Assembly (NCBI GenBank): GCA_016706225.1
Contig: JADJKB010000025.1
Coordinates: forward strand, 806,001 to 870,000
Source: Myxococcales bacterium
Lineage (GTDB): Bacteria; Myxococcota_A; Polyangia; Polyangiales; Polyangiaceae
Direction: 5' to 3'
DNA length: 64,000 nt
Below are positions 8,234 to 16,735 of the stretch, piece after piece. How positions within the stretch are numbered: position 1 is the stretch's first letter; every line of letters begins with the position of its first letter. The notes beneath the pieces were generated by a model. That model was given only the letters and a program-made list of their open reading frames with translations. It was not told where the DNA came from and did no database searches. The translations under genes were made by a program, and so were the position numbers.

Positions 8234-9394
8234 GTGAGCGACGCGGAGCCGAGACCGAGCGAGCCCCCGCAGTCTGCCGGACAGCGGAGTGTGGCCGGGT
8301 CGACGGTGGTGATCGCGGACGACGACCGCCTCACGCGGGAGCACCTGGCAGTGTTGCTCCGGCGAGCGGGTTATTCGGTCGAGGCCATGGCCGACGGCCA
8401 GGCCGTGATCGAGCGTGTGGGCAAGGGCGGTGTCGATCTGGTCCTGCTCGACGTGTTGATGCCGCGTATGTCCGGGCTCGAAGCGTGTCGGATCATCAAG
8501 AGCCTGTCCGCCGAGGCGTTCTTGCCTGTGGTGCTGCTCACGGTGCGGAGCGACACCCAGAGTCGGGTCGATGGGCTACGCATTGGTGCGGATGACTACG
8601 TGGGCAAGCCCTTCGACGAGCGGGAGCTCCTGGCTCGCGTCGAGGCCATGTTGCGCATCAAGAAGCTGCATGACCAGGTGGCCCGTGCCCGCGCCAAGCT
8701 CGAACAGCTGAGTGTGCACGACGAGCTCACGGGGCTCTACAACTACCGCTATCTCCACACGCGCTTGGGCGAAGAGTTCAAGCGCGCCGAGCGCTATCAC
8801 GACCCGCTCGCATGTGTCGTCATCGACGTCGACCAACTGTCCGCACTGAACGAGGCCGGGGGCCGAGGGCTGGGTGACAACGTCGTCAAGGGTGTGGCCG
8901 AGGTGGTGCGACGGAGTGTGCGCGAGGTCGACGTGATCGCGCGCTTTGGTGGCGACGAGTTCCTGCTGGTCTTGCCGAGCACACACTTTGCCGGATCGGT
9001 CACCGTCGCCGAACGGATCTGGCGCGACGTGACCGAGCGGCCATTCTTCGGTGACGAGACCGGCCCGATGCGGGTCACCCTCTCGGTGGGGGTGGCGCTC
9101 TATCCCTCGCGAGACGTGCGCTCGAAGGACGCGCTGCTCCGGGCCGCGGACTCCGCGCTGCACCAGGCCAAGCGCGACGGGGGCAACCGCATCTGCGTCT
9201 TCCAGCAGCACGGCTACGTCTACACGCCCGTGGTCGGCCAGAGCGCCCGCGAGACCGCCGAGGACCGCGGTCCACGCTCCGCCCGCCGGTCCCACCCCTC
9301 CAGCCTCCCGCCGCCGTCGGAGTCTCGCACGCCGTCCAGTCCACCGAGCCGCCGCCGACCCTTGTCCGACCGGCCGACGATCAAGCGGAGTTGA
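8234..9394 (+). CDS. Response regulator with GGDEF diguanylate cyclase domain
   Basis: The 386-residue protein has a receiver domain at about residues 23-145, with acidic pocket D30-D31, phospho-acceptor D73 (LVLLDVLMP) and Lys125 (GKPFD). A GGDEF domain follows at about 160-325. The active-site motif GGDEF is intact at 239-243, and the inhibitory RxxD site (R230-D233) sits five residues before it, so it should make c-di-GMP from two GTP and be product-inhibited. The Ser/Pro/Arg-rich tail (about 345-386) looks disordered. The layout recalls single-receiver GGDEF regulators such as DmxB or PleD. A PilZ protein at 29718 could be a reader of the signal. GTG start. Confidence 0.92.
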   Translation: MSDAEPRPSEPPQSAGQRSVAGSTVVIADDDRLTREHLAVLLRRAGYSVEAMADGQAVIERVGKGGVDLVLLDVLMPRMSGLEACRIIKSLSAEAFLPVVLLTVRSDTQSRVDGLRIGADDYVGKPFDERELLARVEAMLRIKKLHDQVARARAKLEQLSVHDELTGLYNYRYLHTRLGEEFKRAERYHDPLACVVIDVDQLSALNEAGGRGLGDNVVKGVAEVVRRSVREVDVIARFGGDEFLLVLPSTHFAGSVTVAERIWRDVTERPFFGDETGPMRVTLSVGVALYPSRDVRSKDALLRAADSALHQAKRDGGNRICVFQQHGYVYTPVVGQSARETAEDRGPRSARRSHPSSLPPPSESRTPSSPPSRRRPLSDRPTIKRS

Positions 9395-9462
9395 GCCGAG
9401 CCGCGGCCGAACGGGCTCGGTCGTTTCTCCAATCGACCCGGCTTCGGCTACGCTGCTCGACC

Positions 9463-10845
9463 ATGCGACGCCTGACCGGACTCGTGCTCACGTGCGCGTG
9501 CCTCGCGTCGCAGCCGGCCCTGGCCGACGACAAACCTCCGCCCCGGGTCAACCCCCAGGCGAAGGCGAGAGTTTCGGTCTACACACTCAGGCGCTGCCTG
9601 GAGCTGGCGGAGCTCAACTATCCCAAGGTCGGCGAAGCGCGGGCGCGTCTGCGACAGAAAGAAGCGCAGCTGTCCCAGGCGTACACGGCGCCGTTCAGCG
9701 AGTGGACGCTGACCGGCGGCGTTGGGCCGGCTCCGACCGTGCGAGGTACCAGCGTCTACAGTCCCAACACGGACGTGGCGCTCACCTCCAACATGGCGCT
9801 GGCCTGGCAGATGGGCATCGACGGTGTGGTCCCGCTCTGGACCTTCGGCAAAATCACGAACTTGTGGGACGCCGCGGACGCGCAGATCAAGGTCGGCGTA
9901 CACGAGGTCAAAAAAGAGAAGAACGACGTCAAGCTGTCGGTGCGCAGGGCATTCTACGGTGTGCAGCTGGCGCGGGATTCGCTGAGCCTGGTGCGCGACG
10001 CGGCCCGGCAGATCGACAAACACATGGGGCGCCTCGAGGCGCGGGTGGCGACCGGCGACGGGGACGACATCGAGCTGTTGAAGGTGAAGATGTACCGCGC
10101 CGAGCTCGAAGCTCGGGAGAGCGAAGCGGAGAAACAGGAGCGCATCGCCCTCGCGGGTCTCAGGTTCTTGACCGGGGTCAAGGGCGGGCTCGATATTCCG
10201 GATCGCCCACTGGTGCGAGTGCCGCACACCCTGGCCCCGCTCGGACGTTACCTGGACGCCGCGCGGTTGTTTCGGCCCGAGGTGAACATGGCGCGGGCCG
10301 GCGTGCTGGCGCGCCAAGCTCAGGTGCGCCTCGAGCAATCGCGCTATTTCCCGGACCTGGGTCTGGCCCTCAGCGCGCGCTACGCGCGGGCTCCGGAGGT
10401 CACCAACCAGACGAATCCGTACGTCAGCGACAGCGCCAACCGATTCCTGTACGGCGCGGCGCTGGCGCTCAAGTGGAAGCTCGACTTCTTGCCCCAGAGT
10501 GCCCGGGTTGCTCAGGCGCGGGCGCAGCTCGAGGAAATTCGCGCGACCGAGCGCTACGCCCTGGGCGGAGTTGGGACCGAGGTCGAGCAGGCCTTCGCCG
10601 AGGCCGCGGACGCGGGAAAACGCGTCGACGCCTACACACGCGCGCAGGGTTACGCGCGGCAGTGGTTGATCAAGGTGCAGCAAGGCATCGATGTCGGCAC
10701 CTTCGACGACGAGGACATCGTGGCGCCGGCCAAAGAGTACGCGCTCAAGCGCTTCTCCCAGCTGAGCGCAGTCTACGAGTACAACATCGCGATCGCGAAG
10801 CTGTCTCAAGCGACCGGTTGGGACTCGATCGCTCCGGTCGAGTGA
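9463..10845 (+). CDS. TolC-family outer-membrane efflux protein
   Basis: This 460-residue protein has a signal peptide (MRRLTGLVLTCACLASQPALA, cleavage before DDKPPP). It then shows the TolC/OEP pattern of long amphipathic helices, including CLELAELNYPKVGEARARLR early and the repeat-like halves around residues 60-230 and 260-440. TolC proteins form trimeric outer-membrane channels for efflux or type I secretion. No inner-membrane or adaptor partner is encoded next to it. The ATG at 9463 lies 68 bases after the GGDEF gene stop and starts exactly at the signal peptide. Three hairpins follow its stop. Confidence 0.88.
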   Translation: MRRLTGLVLTCACLASQPALADDKPPPRVNPQAKARVSVYTLRRCLELAELNYPKVGEARARLRQKEAQLSQAYTAPFSEWTLTGGVGPAPTVRGTSVYSPNTDVALTSNMALAWQMGIDGVVPLWTFGKITNLWDAADAQIKVGVHEVKKEKNDVKLSVRRAFYGVQLARDSLSLVRDAARQIDKHMGRLEARVATGDGDDIELLKVKMYRAELEARESEAEKQERIALAGLRFLTGVKGGLDIPDRPLVRVPHTLAPLGRYLDAARLFRPEVNMARAGVLARQAQVRLEQSRYFPDLGLALSARYARAPEVTNQTNPYVSDSANRFLYGAALALKWKLDFLPQSARVAQARAQLEEIRATERYALGGVGTEVEQAFAEAADAGKRVDAYTRAQGYARQWLIKVQQGIDVGTFDDEDIVAPAKEYALKRFSQLSAVYEYNIAIAKLSQATGWDSIAPVE

Positions 10846-10867
10846 GCGGAGCAGAGCCGCCTGCCAC

Positions 10868-10942
10868 GGGGAGGCACGCGCCTCCCCGCCCCAACGAAGT
10901 GAATTGTTGGGGCCCCACCCCACGCGGGCCGGCTTCGCCGGC
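10868..10942. terminator. Three GC hairpins between convergent genes
   Basis: Three stem-loops lie in the 126-bp gap between the convergent TolC-family and Fic-like genes. GGGGAGGC/GCCTCCCC is at 10868-10887 with a 4-base loop. CCCCAAC/GTTGGGG is at 10889-10912 with a 10-base loop. GCCGGC/GCCGGC is at 10928-10942 with a TTC loop. The third is followed by a short T run at 10957-10961. A bidirectional terminator role is inferred from position. Confidence 0.55.
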
Positions 10943-10971
10943 TTGCGCCAGGCCAATTTTTGGACAGCTCT

Positions 10972-12684
10972 TCAGACGTTCAACGCGCGCAGGCGCACGT
11001 CGTTTTCGTCCAGCCGCTTCTCGATGCCGGCCAGCCCGTTGTTGATCGACTCGTTGATCATCTGGATCAGGGTCGGCAGGCTGCTCTTGAGCGCCTCGTA
11101 ATAACGCTGCCGTTCTGTGGAGTGGATGATGGCCGGGGGGTAGCCCGCGCGCAGCAGGATGATCGTCATCAACATGCGCGCGACCTTGCCGCTGTCGTTC
11201 GAGAACGGGAACACCCTCAAGAGGTCGTAGTGCACCCGCGCTGCGATGCGCACCGGGTGTTTGATCTTCTTCGGCTCCGGACCGTTCAGCCAGTCGATGA
11301 CCTGTCGGACCTTGTAGGCGATCTTGTCCGGCGGCGCGTACTCGTGGAAGTACAGCCGGTGTTGGGGGATGTCCTTGCGGTACTTCAGGTTCTTGAGATC
11401 GCCGTCTTCCGGGTGAAGCGTCAGGTAGAGCTTCTTGAGCGTATCGACCGTGATCGGCGCGCGCTTCTTGTCGCCCAGGTCGCGCACCAGCGCGAGCGCC
11501 TGTCGGTGACGCCGGATCTCGTCGACCACGGGTTGCAGGCTCGAGTCGGAGACCACGGTGACCCCCGGGTCGATGGCGGTGCGCAGCTCTTGGTAGGTGT
11601 AGACGACGCCTTCGAGCGCGCTGTCGTGATAGACCCACGACATCTCGAGGCTCTCCGCGTACTCGTCGCGGAAGTTCTGGTCGGTCTCGCCGAGGCGCTT
11701 CTGGACCAGCACGTAGCGGTCCTCGATGGCCTGGGGGATCGGCTCCTTCGGGGGCGGCGGAGGGGGCGGGGGCAGGAGCGGCGGCGGCACCGGGCGTATC
11801 AGCGCCGGGCGCGACTGGCGTCCGCCCTCCAACCGCCGGGTGGTCCCCGCTTGGTTCGGAATCGCGTCGGGTCGGTAGACACGGGTGGTCGATGCGCGAC
11901 CAGCGCCGGCCCTCTGCGCGCGCTTGGTGGCGCGAGCAACGCGACCTTCGAGCGCGCGGCGCGCGGCCTCGCGCTCGGCCCGCAGTCGCTCGCGTTCGAC
12001 CTCTTTGGCCTTCCGATAGGTCTCCCGCTCGGCGTCCCGGCGCGCGCGCTCTTCGTCCTTGATGCGGCGAGCCTCTTCGCGAATGCGCTCACGTTCGGCC
12101 TCGCGCTCGAGGCGCTCGGCTTCTTTTGCCCGGCGTGCTTCGTCTTTCTCGCGCTGACGCTCCGCTTCTCGCGCCTTGCGCTCCGCCTCTCGGGCGGCCG
12201 CCAGCTCTTTCTGGGCGCGGGCGCGGGCTTTCTCGCGCTCCTTCTGGGCTCGTTCGCGCTCCTTCTGGGCTTGGGCGCGCTCGCGCTCGCGCTCTTTCTG
12301 GGCGCGCTGACGTTCCTTCTGGGCCTGGGCGCGCTCGCGCTCGCGCTCTTTCTGGGCGCGCTGGCGCTCCTTCTGGGCCTGGGCGCGCTCCCTCGCTCGC
12401 TCGCGACGCAGGGCTTCGGCGCTCGGTTTGCCGGATTTCGCCCGGGGTTTCTGCGCCGAGCGGCTCTTCGTTTTGGCGGCCTTGGAGGGCGCCTTCGCCT
12501 TGGACCGGGTCGGGGCCGCTTTGCCCTTCTTCTTGGGCTTGGCCGCCTTCGCCTTGGCCTTGCCCTTGGCCGGCCTCTTGGCCGGCGCCGGAGGCTTACG
12601 CCGTACCTTCGCCTTCGGCTTGGCCGTCACCCGGGACTTCTTCTTCCCGATTTTGTTGGTTTTTTTCTTTGTGCGGGCCGGCAT
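10972..12684 (-). CDS. H1-like, charged-helix protein with a catalytically degenerate Fic domain
   Basis: The 570-residue protein has four parts. Residues 1-90 are a Lys/Ala/Pro-rich, histone-H1-like tail. Residues 90-250 form an extremely charged Arg/Glu/Gln/Lys helix with three perfect-to-near 18-residue repeats (98-151). Residues 295-313 are a Pro linker. Residues 325-570 form a Fic fold, recognised from SALEG near 355 and the helix leading into VFPFSNDSGKVAR (491-503). Active Fic AMPylases carry HPFxxGNGR; here the His is Phe492, the Asn is Ser498 and the Arg is Lys500. Nucleotidyl transfer by the normal mechanism looks impossible. The basic tail suggests nucleic-acid binding. The function is unknown, though the pattern is clear. 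Confidence 0.75.
   Translation of the reverse strand: MPARTKKKTNKIGKKKSRVTAKPKAKVRRKPPAPAKRPAKGKAKAKAAKPKKKGKAAPTRSKAKAPSKAAKTKSRSAQKPRAKSGKPSAEALRRERARERAQAQKERQRAQKERERERAQAQKERQRAQKERERERAQAQKERERAQKEREKARARAQKELAAAREAERKAREAERQREKDEARRAKEAERLEREAERERIREEARRIKDEERARRDAERETYRKAKEVERERLRAEREAARRALEGRVARATKRAQRAGAGRASTTRVYRPDAIPNQAGTTRRLEGGRQSRPALIRPVPPPLLPPPPPPPPKEPIPQAIEDRYVLVQKRLGETDQNFRDEYAESLEMSWVYHDSALEGVVYTYQELRTAIDPGVTVVSDSSLQPVVDEIRRHRQALALVRDLGDKKRAPITVDTLKKLYLTLHPEDGDLKNLKYRKDIPQHRLYFHEYAPPDKIAYKVRQVIDWLNGPEPKKIKHPVRIAARVHYDLLRVFPFSNDSGKVARMLMTIILLRAGYPPAIIHSTERQRYYEALKSSLPTLIQMINESINNGLAGIEKRLDENDVRLRALNV
12232..12393 (-). repeat. Three 54-bp tandem repeats inside the Fic-like gene
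   Basis: Codons 98-151 consist of three 18-residue units of the form RERAQAQKERQRAQKERE, two identical in protein and the third with one Gln-to-Glu change. The charge pattern fits a single alpha-helix (ER/K type) or a coiled coil. The unit is an exact multiple of three, so copy-number change would keep the frame. Confidence 0.85.
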
Positions 12685-12806
12685 TGCCGAAGCCTCGGCC
12701 GCAGGCAGAGCGGGTCATGCGCTGCGGAAAAAGTCGGCCTGAAAGCTAGTCGGCCCGGACGCTTTTCGTCAACAGGCTTCGTGCGGCCAGGCCCGGCTTC
12801 GACCCG

Positions 12807-13631
12807 TCAGCCGGTCGGGAAGTAGTCCGGGAAGAGCTCGCTGTTCTCGAGCACTCCTTCCCGGGCGGTGAGGATCTCGCAGCCGGTCTCGGTCACCAGC
12901 ACGGTGTGCTCGAACTGCGCGGACAACGAGCCGTCGGCGGTGACGGCGGTCCAGTCGTCGTCGAGGACCTCGATCTCCCAACCGCCGACGTTGATCATGG
13001 GTTCGATGGTGAAGGTCATGCCGGCCTTGAGTCGGATCCCTCGGCCCCAGGTGCCGTAGTGGCTGACCTTGGGCTCGTCGTGAAACTGGCGCCCGATGCC
13101 GTGGCCCACGAAGTCCCGGACCACGGAGCAGCCGTGGCCCTCGGCGAACTCCTGGATCGCGGCGCCGATGTCCCCGAGGCGACCCCCGGCGCGGACCTGC
13201 GCGATCGCGAGCGCCAGGCAACGTCGCGAGACCTCGGTGACACGGATTGCGTCTTCACTCGGCTTGCCAATGTAGAAGGTCGCGGATGTGTCGCCGTGGA
13301 AGCCCTTGTAGAGGTGGGTGACGTCGACGTTGATGATGTCGCCGTCCTCGAGCACGCGTTCACCCGGGATGCCGTGGCACACGACCTCGTTGAGGCTGGT
13401 GCACACACTCTTCGGGAACCCCTTGTAGTTCAGCGGAGCCGGACGCGCCCCGCGTCGCAGCGTGTCTTCATGCACGAAGCGATTGATGTCTTCGGTGGTG
13501 ATGCCGGGGCGAAGCATGCCGCCGACGAGCGACAGCGTCTCCGCTGCCAGGCGACAGACCTCGCGCATGGCGTCGATCTCGCGTGGTCCTTTGATCTCGA
13601 CCGATCCCGTACGAAAACCCATGATCTTCAA
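12807..13631 (-). CDS. map: Methionine aminopeptidase, type I
   Basis: This enzyme removes the initiator Met from nascent proteins. All five metal ligands are visible: Asp103 (NVDVT), Asp114 (HGDTS), His177 (FVGHGIG), Glu210 (TIEPM) and Glu241 (QFEHTV). The substrate-contact His86 sits in VCHGIPG. The 274-residue length is only slightly above the short bacterial type I enzyme. Its ATG overlaps the stop of the upstream lipoprotein gene as ATGA (13631-13628), which supports this start and suggests coupled translation. Confidence 0.95.
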   Translation of the reverse strand: MKIMGFRTGSVEIKGPREIDAMREVCRLAAETLSLVGGMLRPGITTEDINRFVHEDTLRRGARPAPLNYKGFPKSVCTSLNEVVCHGIPGERVLEDGDIINVDVTHLYKGFHGDTSATFYIGKPSEDAIRVTEVSRRCLALAIAQVRAGGRLGDIGAAIQEFAEGHGCSVVRDFVGHGIGRQFHDEPKVSHYGTWGRGIRLKAGMTFTIEPMINVGGWEIEVLDDDWTAVTADGSLSAQFEHTVLVTETGCEILTAREGVLENSELFPDYFPTG

Positions 13632-14170
13632 CGTCCGAACGCTCCCAGAAGTCGCGCTTGCTCGATGGCTCTTAGCACACGTTCATTGTCGGCCTCGATG
13701 TGCCACCGCAGGCTGGCCTGGCCGCTCTCGTTGAAGTGTTTGTAGAGCACGATCACCGATTTGCCCACTAGCTCGTCTGCGCTTGCTTTGAGGGCTGCAA
13801 AGCTGGGGTTCGTCACGCGAATGCTGAGCACGAGCCGCTCGTTGACGCTGGGGCCCTTGAGCGCGTCGCCTACCGGGGCCAGCTCCAACGAGTAACTCTC
13901 GGAGCCGCCAGAGTTGTCCGCGGTCAGCGTGGTCACCCGGGCGCGAACGATCCCGTCGGCGAGCGCGGCTCGGCGCCCGGTGGGTTCGCTGGTGTCGACC
14001 AGCGCCCCGAACACCTCCGCGCCGAGCCGGTCGTCGAGCAGTGCAGCTTCCGCCGCACCGTACGGGGGCAGCGGGCCCGCAGCCGGGTCCCGAGCGGCGG
14101 AAGCAGCGGGCACGCAGGACGCGGCGGCGAGCACCAGGAGCGCCGCGAGGCGGGGCAATGAAGCGGACAT
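13628..14170 (-). CDS. Putative lipoprotein coupled to map
   Basis: The protein has about 180 residues, starting MSASLPRLAALLVLAAASC with lipobox AAASC, so it should be exported and lipidated. The rest is a compact mixed alpha/beta domain with strands RARVTTLTADNSGGSESYSL and NERLVLSIRVTN and a final helix. No family was recognised. A longer frame from 14209 is open, but the Met at 14170 places the signal peptide correctly. The last bases overlap the map start by four, so both are probably on one transcript, although an envelope protein and a cytosolic peptidase make no obvious pair. Confidence 0.65.
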   Translation of the reverse strand: MSASLPRLAALLVLAAASCVPAASAARDPAAGPLPPYGAAEAALLDDRLGAEVFGALVDTSEPTGRRAALADGIVRARVTTLTADNSGGSESYSLELAPVGDALKGPSVNERLVLSIRVTNPSFAALKASADELVGKSVIVLYKHFNESGQASLRWHIEADNERVLRAIEQARLLGAFGR

Positions 14171-14326
14171 TTGGGGGGCGAAGCCTGGGGGCGAAGGAGC
14201 TTGCTCCATCGTTTGTATCGGTCCAACGTCTAAAGCCAGAGCAGTGGCTTGAGCACGGCCGTTTTTCGGTGCTAGCGTCCGGCCACTCTGCTTGCTGACC
14301 CATCAAGGATTTCGGGAGGATAGCCA

Positions 14327-15187
14327 ATGAAATTCCGCACCGTCGGGATGCTCGCGACCGTTACTTTCGTTGCCTTCGGCCTGGCGGCTGTCCCTGCCGC
14401 AGCGGAGGGGAAGGGCAAGCCCGCCGCCAAGGGCAAAAAGACGGAAGAGCCCGCGCCAACGGGCCCCGCGAAGATGAAAGGTACGCTCGGTCTGAGCCCG
14501 AAGGGCCTGTCCTGGGGCACCAGCCTCGAGGCTTTGGCCAAGGTCTACGACAAGGTCTTCGACAAGGAGTTCATGCCGCTCTACAAGAAGGTCCAGCCCG
14601 GACCTTCGATGGACGCCCTCGACAACGAGGTTGCGGACAAGAAGAAGCTGCTCCGCCGCAACAAGATCATGTTCGGTGATCTGCCGACGGGCGTGGACTA
14701 CAGCGCGCTCAAGGGTGAGTACACCTACAACAACAAAGAGAGCATGACGAAGCTGACGCTGCGGACCGGCGTCACTCGCAACTTCTTCTTCTTCGACGAC
14801 AAGCTGTGGAAGGTCTACGACGAACACAAGCTGCGCAAGGGCGGGCCGTACGGCGAGACCTGGGAAGAGGCGACGGAGCTCTTGACCAAGCGCTTTGGCG
14901 CGGCCCCCTTCAAGGTCGAGGCCGACTACGCGAAAGGGCGGAATTTCGAGGAGCTTCAGTGGACGGACGGCACGACGGTGATCCGCGCGATCAACCGCGC
15001 GCCGGTGATTGCGCTCGTCTATCAGGACGCGACGATCTTCTTCAATCTGGCGAAGTACCGGCCGAACAAGCCGAAGAATCCGCACGCCCTCGACAAGGAC
15101 GTCGCGGCCGCCACGGCCAAGCCGCCGCCGCCCGAGGAGAAGAAGCCCGATCCGAAGAACAAGAAGAAGGGCAAAGGCGGCAAGTAG
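14327..15187 (+). CDS. Secreted protein of unknown function with basic tails
   Basis: This 286-residue protein has a clear signal peptide (core VGMLATVTFVAFGLAAV, cleavage after AAA). It then has a Lys-rich linker, a folded region of about 190 residues and a C-terminal Lys/Pro tail ending KGKGGK. The middle contains LGLSPKGLSWGTSLEALAKVY, then a Phe-rich strand FFFFDDKLWKVYDEHKL and a TWEEATELLTKRFG helix. This order recalls periplasmic proteins that compute a small beta-sheet domain. No family can be named. A strong GGGAGGA lies about 8 bases before the ATG. Confidence 0.7.
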   Translation: MKFRTVGMLATVTFVAFGLAAVPAAAEGKGKPAAKGKKTEEPAPTGPAKMKGTLGLSPKGLSWGTSLEALAKVYDKVFDKEFMPLYKKVQPGPSMDALDNEVADKKKLLRRNKIMFGDLPTGVDYSALKGEYTYNNKESMTKLTLRTGVTRNFFFFDDKLWKVYDEHKLRKGGPYGETWEEATELLTKRFGAAPFKVEADYAKGRNFEELQWTDGTTVIRAINRAPVIALVYQDATIFFNLAKYRPNKPKNPHALDKDVAAATAKPPPPEEKKPDPKNKKKGKGGK

Positions 15188-15199
15188 CCGCGGCGTCCT

Positions 15200-15466
15200 T
15201 CAGCCGTCGAGCCGTTCGGCGCCATTCGGAACGATGACGCCGGAAGAAATCACGACCTGCGCGTGCGGCGCCACCGCTCGAATCGCGGGCTCGATGATGT
15301 GGCGCCGGGCCAGGGCGTTGCCGGGGCAACCCGCGTAGCGCCCAGCCAGGTGCAGGGTGACCGTCTCGTCTTCGGCCCGGACGAGGTAAATCACGCCACC
15401 ATCCGCCCGGATGAGGGGCGCCAGCACCTCCCGCACGACCCGCAGGATTTCATCGCGAGCGCCCAT
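15200..15466 (-). CDS. NifU C-terminal-like protein with one conserved Cys
   Basis: This small protein of about 88 residues has the NifU-type scaffold fold: helix EILRVVREVLAPLIRADGG, strands VIYLVRAEDETVTLHLAG and the loop YAGCPG followed by a helix. Canonical Nfu domains use CxxC to hold a 4Fe-4S cluster for transfer. Here the first Cys is Tyr, leaving one, so cluster binding would need a different arrangement. The Met at 15466 gives the usual domain start. It is convergent with the secreted protein gene, with only 12 bases between. Confidence 0.7.
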   Translation of the reverse strand: MGARDEILRVVREVLAPLIRADGGVIYLVRAEDETVTLHLAGRYAGCPGNALARRHIIEPAIRAVAPHAQVVISSGVIVPNGAERLDG

Positions 15467-15642
15467 CAAGGAAGGCGAAGCTACCACGGCGCTTGACCTG
15501 CCTCCTACCCTTACTCTACGTTCCCGCGCCCGCTACCGGCCGGACCTGTCGACCGGAGGGAGCGCCGCCTGGCGCAGGCCTGGCCGGGTGCTACCGTTTG
15601 CAGGGTCCGGGCGACCCAGAATTCGAAGTTTCAGAGGACACC

Positions 15643-15894
15643 ATGGTTACCATCCGTCTTGCCCGACACGGCACCAACAAAGCGCCGTTCTACCGCATCG
15701 TCGTCACCGATCACCGCCATCCCCGCGACGGCCGTCACATCGAGAACATCGGCACCTTCGACCCCAGGAAGACGCCGGTGCGATTCGAGTTGAACCGCGC
15801 GCGGCTGGCCTACTGGACTGAGCGCGGTGCCCGCCCCTCGGACACGCTGACGCAGCTCATCAAGCGCAATCCGGTCCCCGCCGCCGTTCAGTGA
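15643..15894 (+). CDS. rpsP: 30S ribosomal protein S16
   Basis: This 83-residue protein binds 16S rRNA early in small-subunit assembly. The start MVTIRLARHGTNKAPFYRIV and the block RDGRHIENIGTFDP are diagnostic. The ATG at 15643 is preceded by AGAGG 8 bases upstream. It opens a ribosome-maturation operon followed by khpA, rimM, trmD and a SPOUT methyltransferase, a standard order in deltaproteobacteria. A longer in-frame extension upstream exists but lies outside the conserved protein. Confidence 0.97.
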   Translation: MVTIRLARHGTNKAPFYRIVVTDHRHPRDGRHIENIGTFDPRKTPVRFELNRARLAYWTERGARPSDTLTQLIKRNPVPAAVQ

Positions 15895-15997
15895 AGCTTC
15901 GGGTCCGAGTTCGCTTCGAACTCCTCCATTTCCTCCCAGTACTTTTTCGGGCGTGTCTCAAGCGACCCGCCAGCGATCCCCCCGGAGCGGTTCACCC

Positions 15998-16234
15998 ATG
16001 GCTCTCAAGGAACTGATTACGACCATTGCACGGGCGCTCGTCGATGAGCCTGACGCCGTCGAAGTGACCGAGATCGAAGGCGACCACAACTCGTTGATCG
16101 AGCTGAAGGTGGCCAAGAACGACATCGGCAAGGTCATCGGCAAGGACGGCCGCACCGCCCAGTCGATGCGCACGATCCTGACCGCGGCCTCGACGAAGCT
16201 GGGCCGTCGCGCCCATCTCGACATCGTCGATTGA
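15998..16234 (+). CDS. khpA: KH-domain RNA-binding protein KhpA
   Basis: The 78-residue protein is a single type II KH domain with the RNA-gripping loop IGKDGRTAQ near residues 45-55, followed by a helix and a final strand. KhpA binds many RNAs, usually together with KhpB, and is encoded between rpsP and rimM in many bacteria. The ATG at 15998 gives the standard start MALKELITTIARALV. Its stop overlaps the TTG start of rimM (16231-16234). Confidence 0.95.
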   Translation: MALKELITTIARALVDEPDAVEVTEIEGDHNSLIELKVAKNDIGKVIGKDGRTAQSMRTILTAASTKLGRRAHLDIVD

Positions 16235-16731
16235 AGACCGTCGAGCTCGGACGCGTGCTCCGGCCGCACGGACTCCGCGGCGAGCTGAAGGTGCGCCTGC
16301 ATTTCGACGGCAGCGGCACGCTGACCCAGGTTCAAGAGGTCGAGCTCGCGTGCAGCAGCGGGCCGCGCCGCTTCGCCATCGAGTGGGTGCGGCCCGGTAC
16401 CGGCTCGGTGTTGCTCAAGCTGGTCGGGGTGGATGACCGCGACGCGGCCGACCTGCTGAAGGGGGCGGCGCTCTCAGTGCCCAGAAGTGCGCTTCCGGAG
16501 CCGGAACCGGGCGAATACTACCTCTCGGATCTGATCGGGGCCGAGGTGGTCGACCCGGATGGGACGATCGGCGAGGTGGTCGAGGTCCGCTCCCACCCGA
16601 GCGTGGTGTGCATCGCGGTCCGTCTGCCGGACGGGCAGGTGCTCGAACAGCCGCTCACGGCGCCCTGGCTGGAAGAGGTCGATCTGGAGGCGGGGCGAGT
16701 CATCCTGTCGAGCCGAGAGGGAATGGTGTGA
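16231..16731 (+). CDS. rimM: Ribosome maturation factor RimM
   Basis: RimM helps build the 30S head domain and binds ribosomal protein S19. The 166-residue protein starts MKTVELGRVLRPHGLRGELK, the family signature, with a RimM beta-barrel at 1-90 and a PRC-barrel at about 95-165 (PGEYYLSDLIGAEVVDPDG). Translation starts at a TTG that shares two bases with the khpA stop (TTGA). trmD starts five bases after its stop. Confidence 0.95.
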   Translation: MKTVELGRVLRPHGLRGELKVRLHFDGSGTLTQVQEVELACSSGPRRFAIEWVRPGTGSVLLKLVGVDDRDAADLLKGAALSVPRSALPEPEPGEYYLSDLIGAEVVDPDGTIGEVVEVRSHPSVVCIAVRLPDGQVLEQPLTAPWLEEVDLEAGRVILSSREGMV

Positions 16732-16735
16732 CTCG

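Noticed and set aside
9448..10956. Open frame antisense to the TolC-family gene
   Set aside because: The plus strand has the signal peptide and TolC helices, and the antisense product has no fold features.
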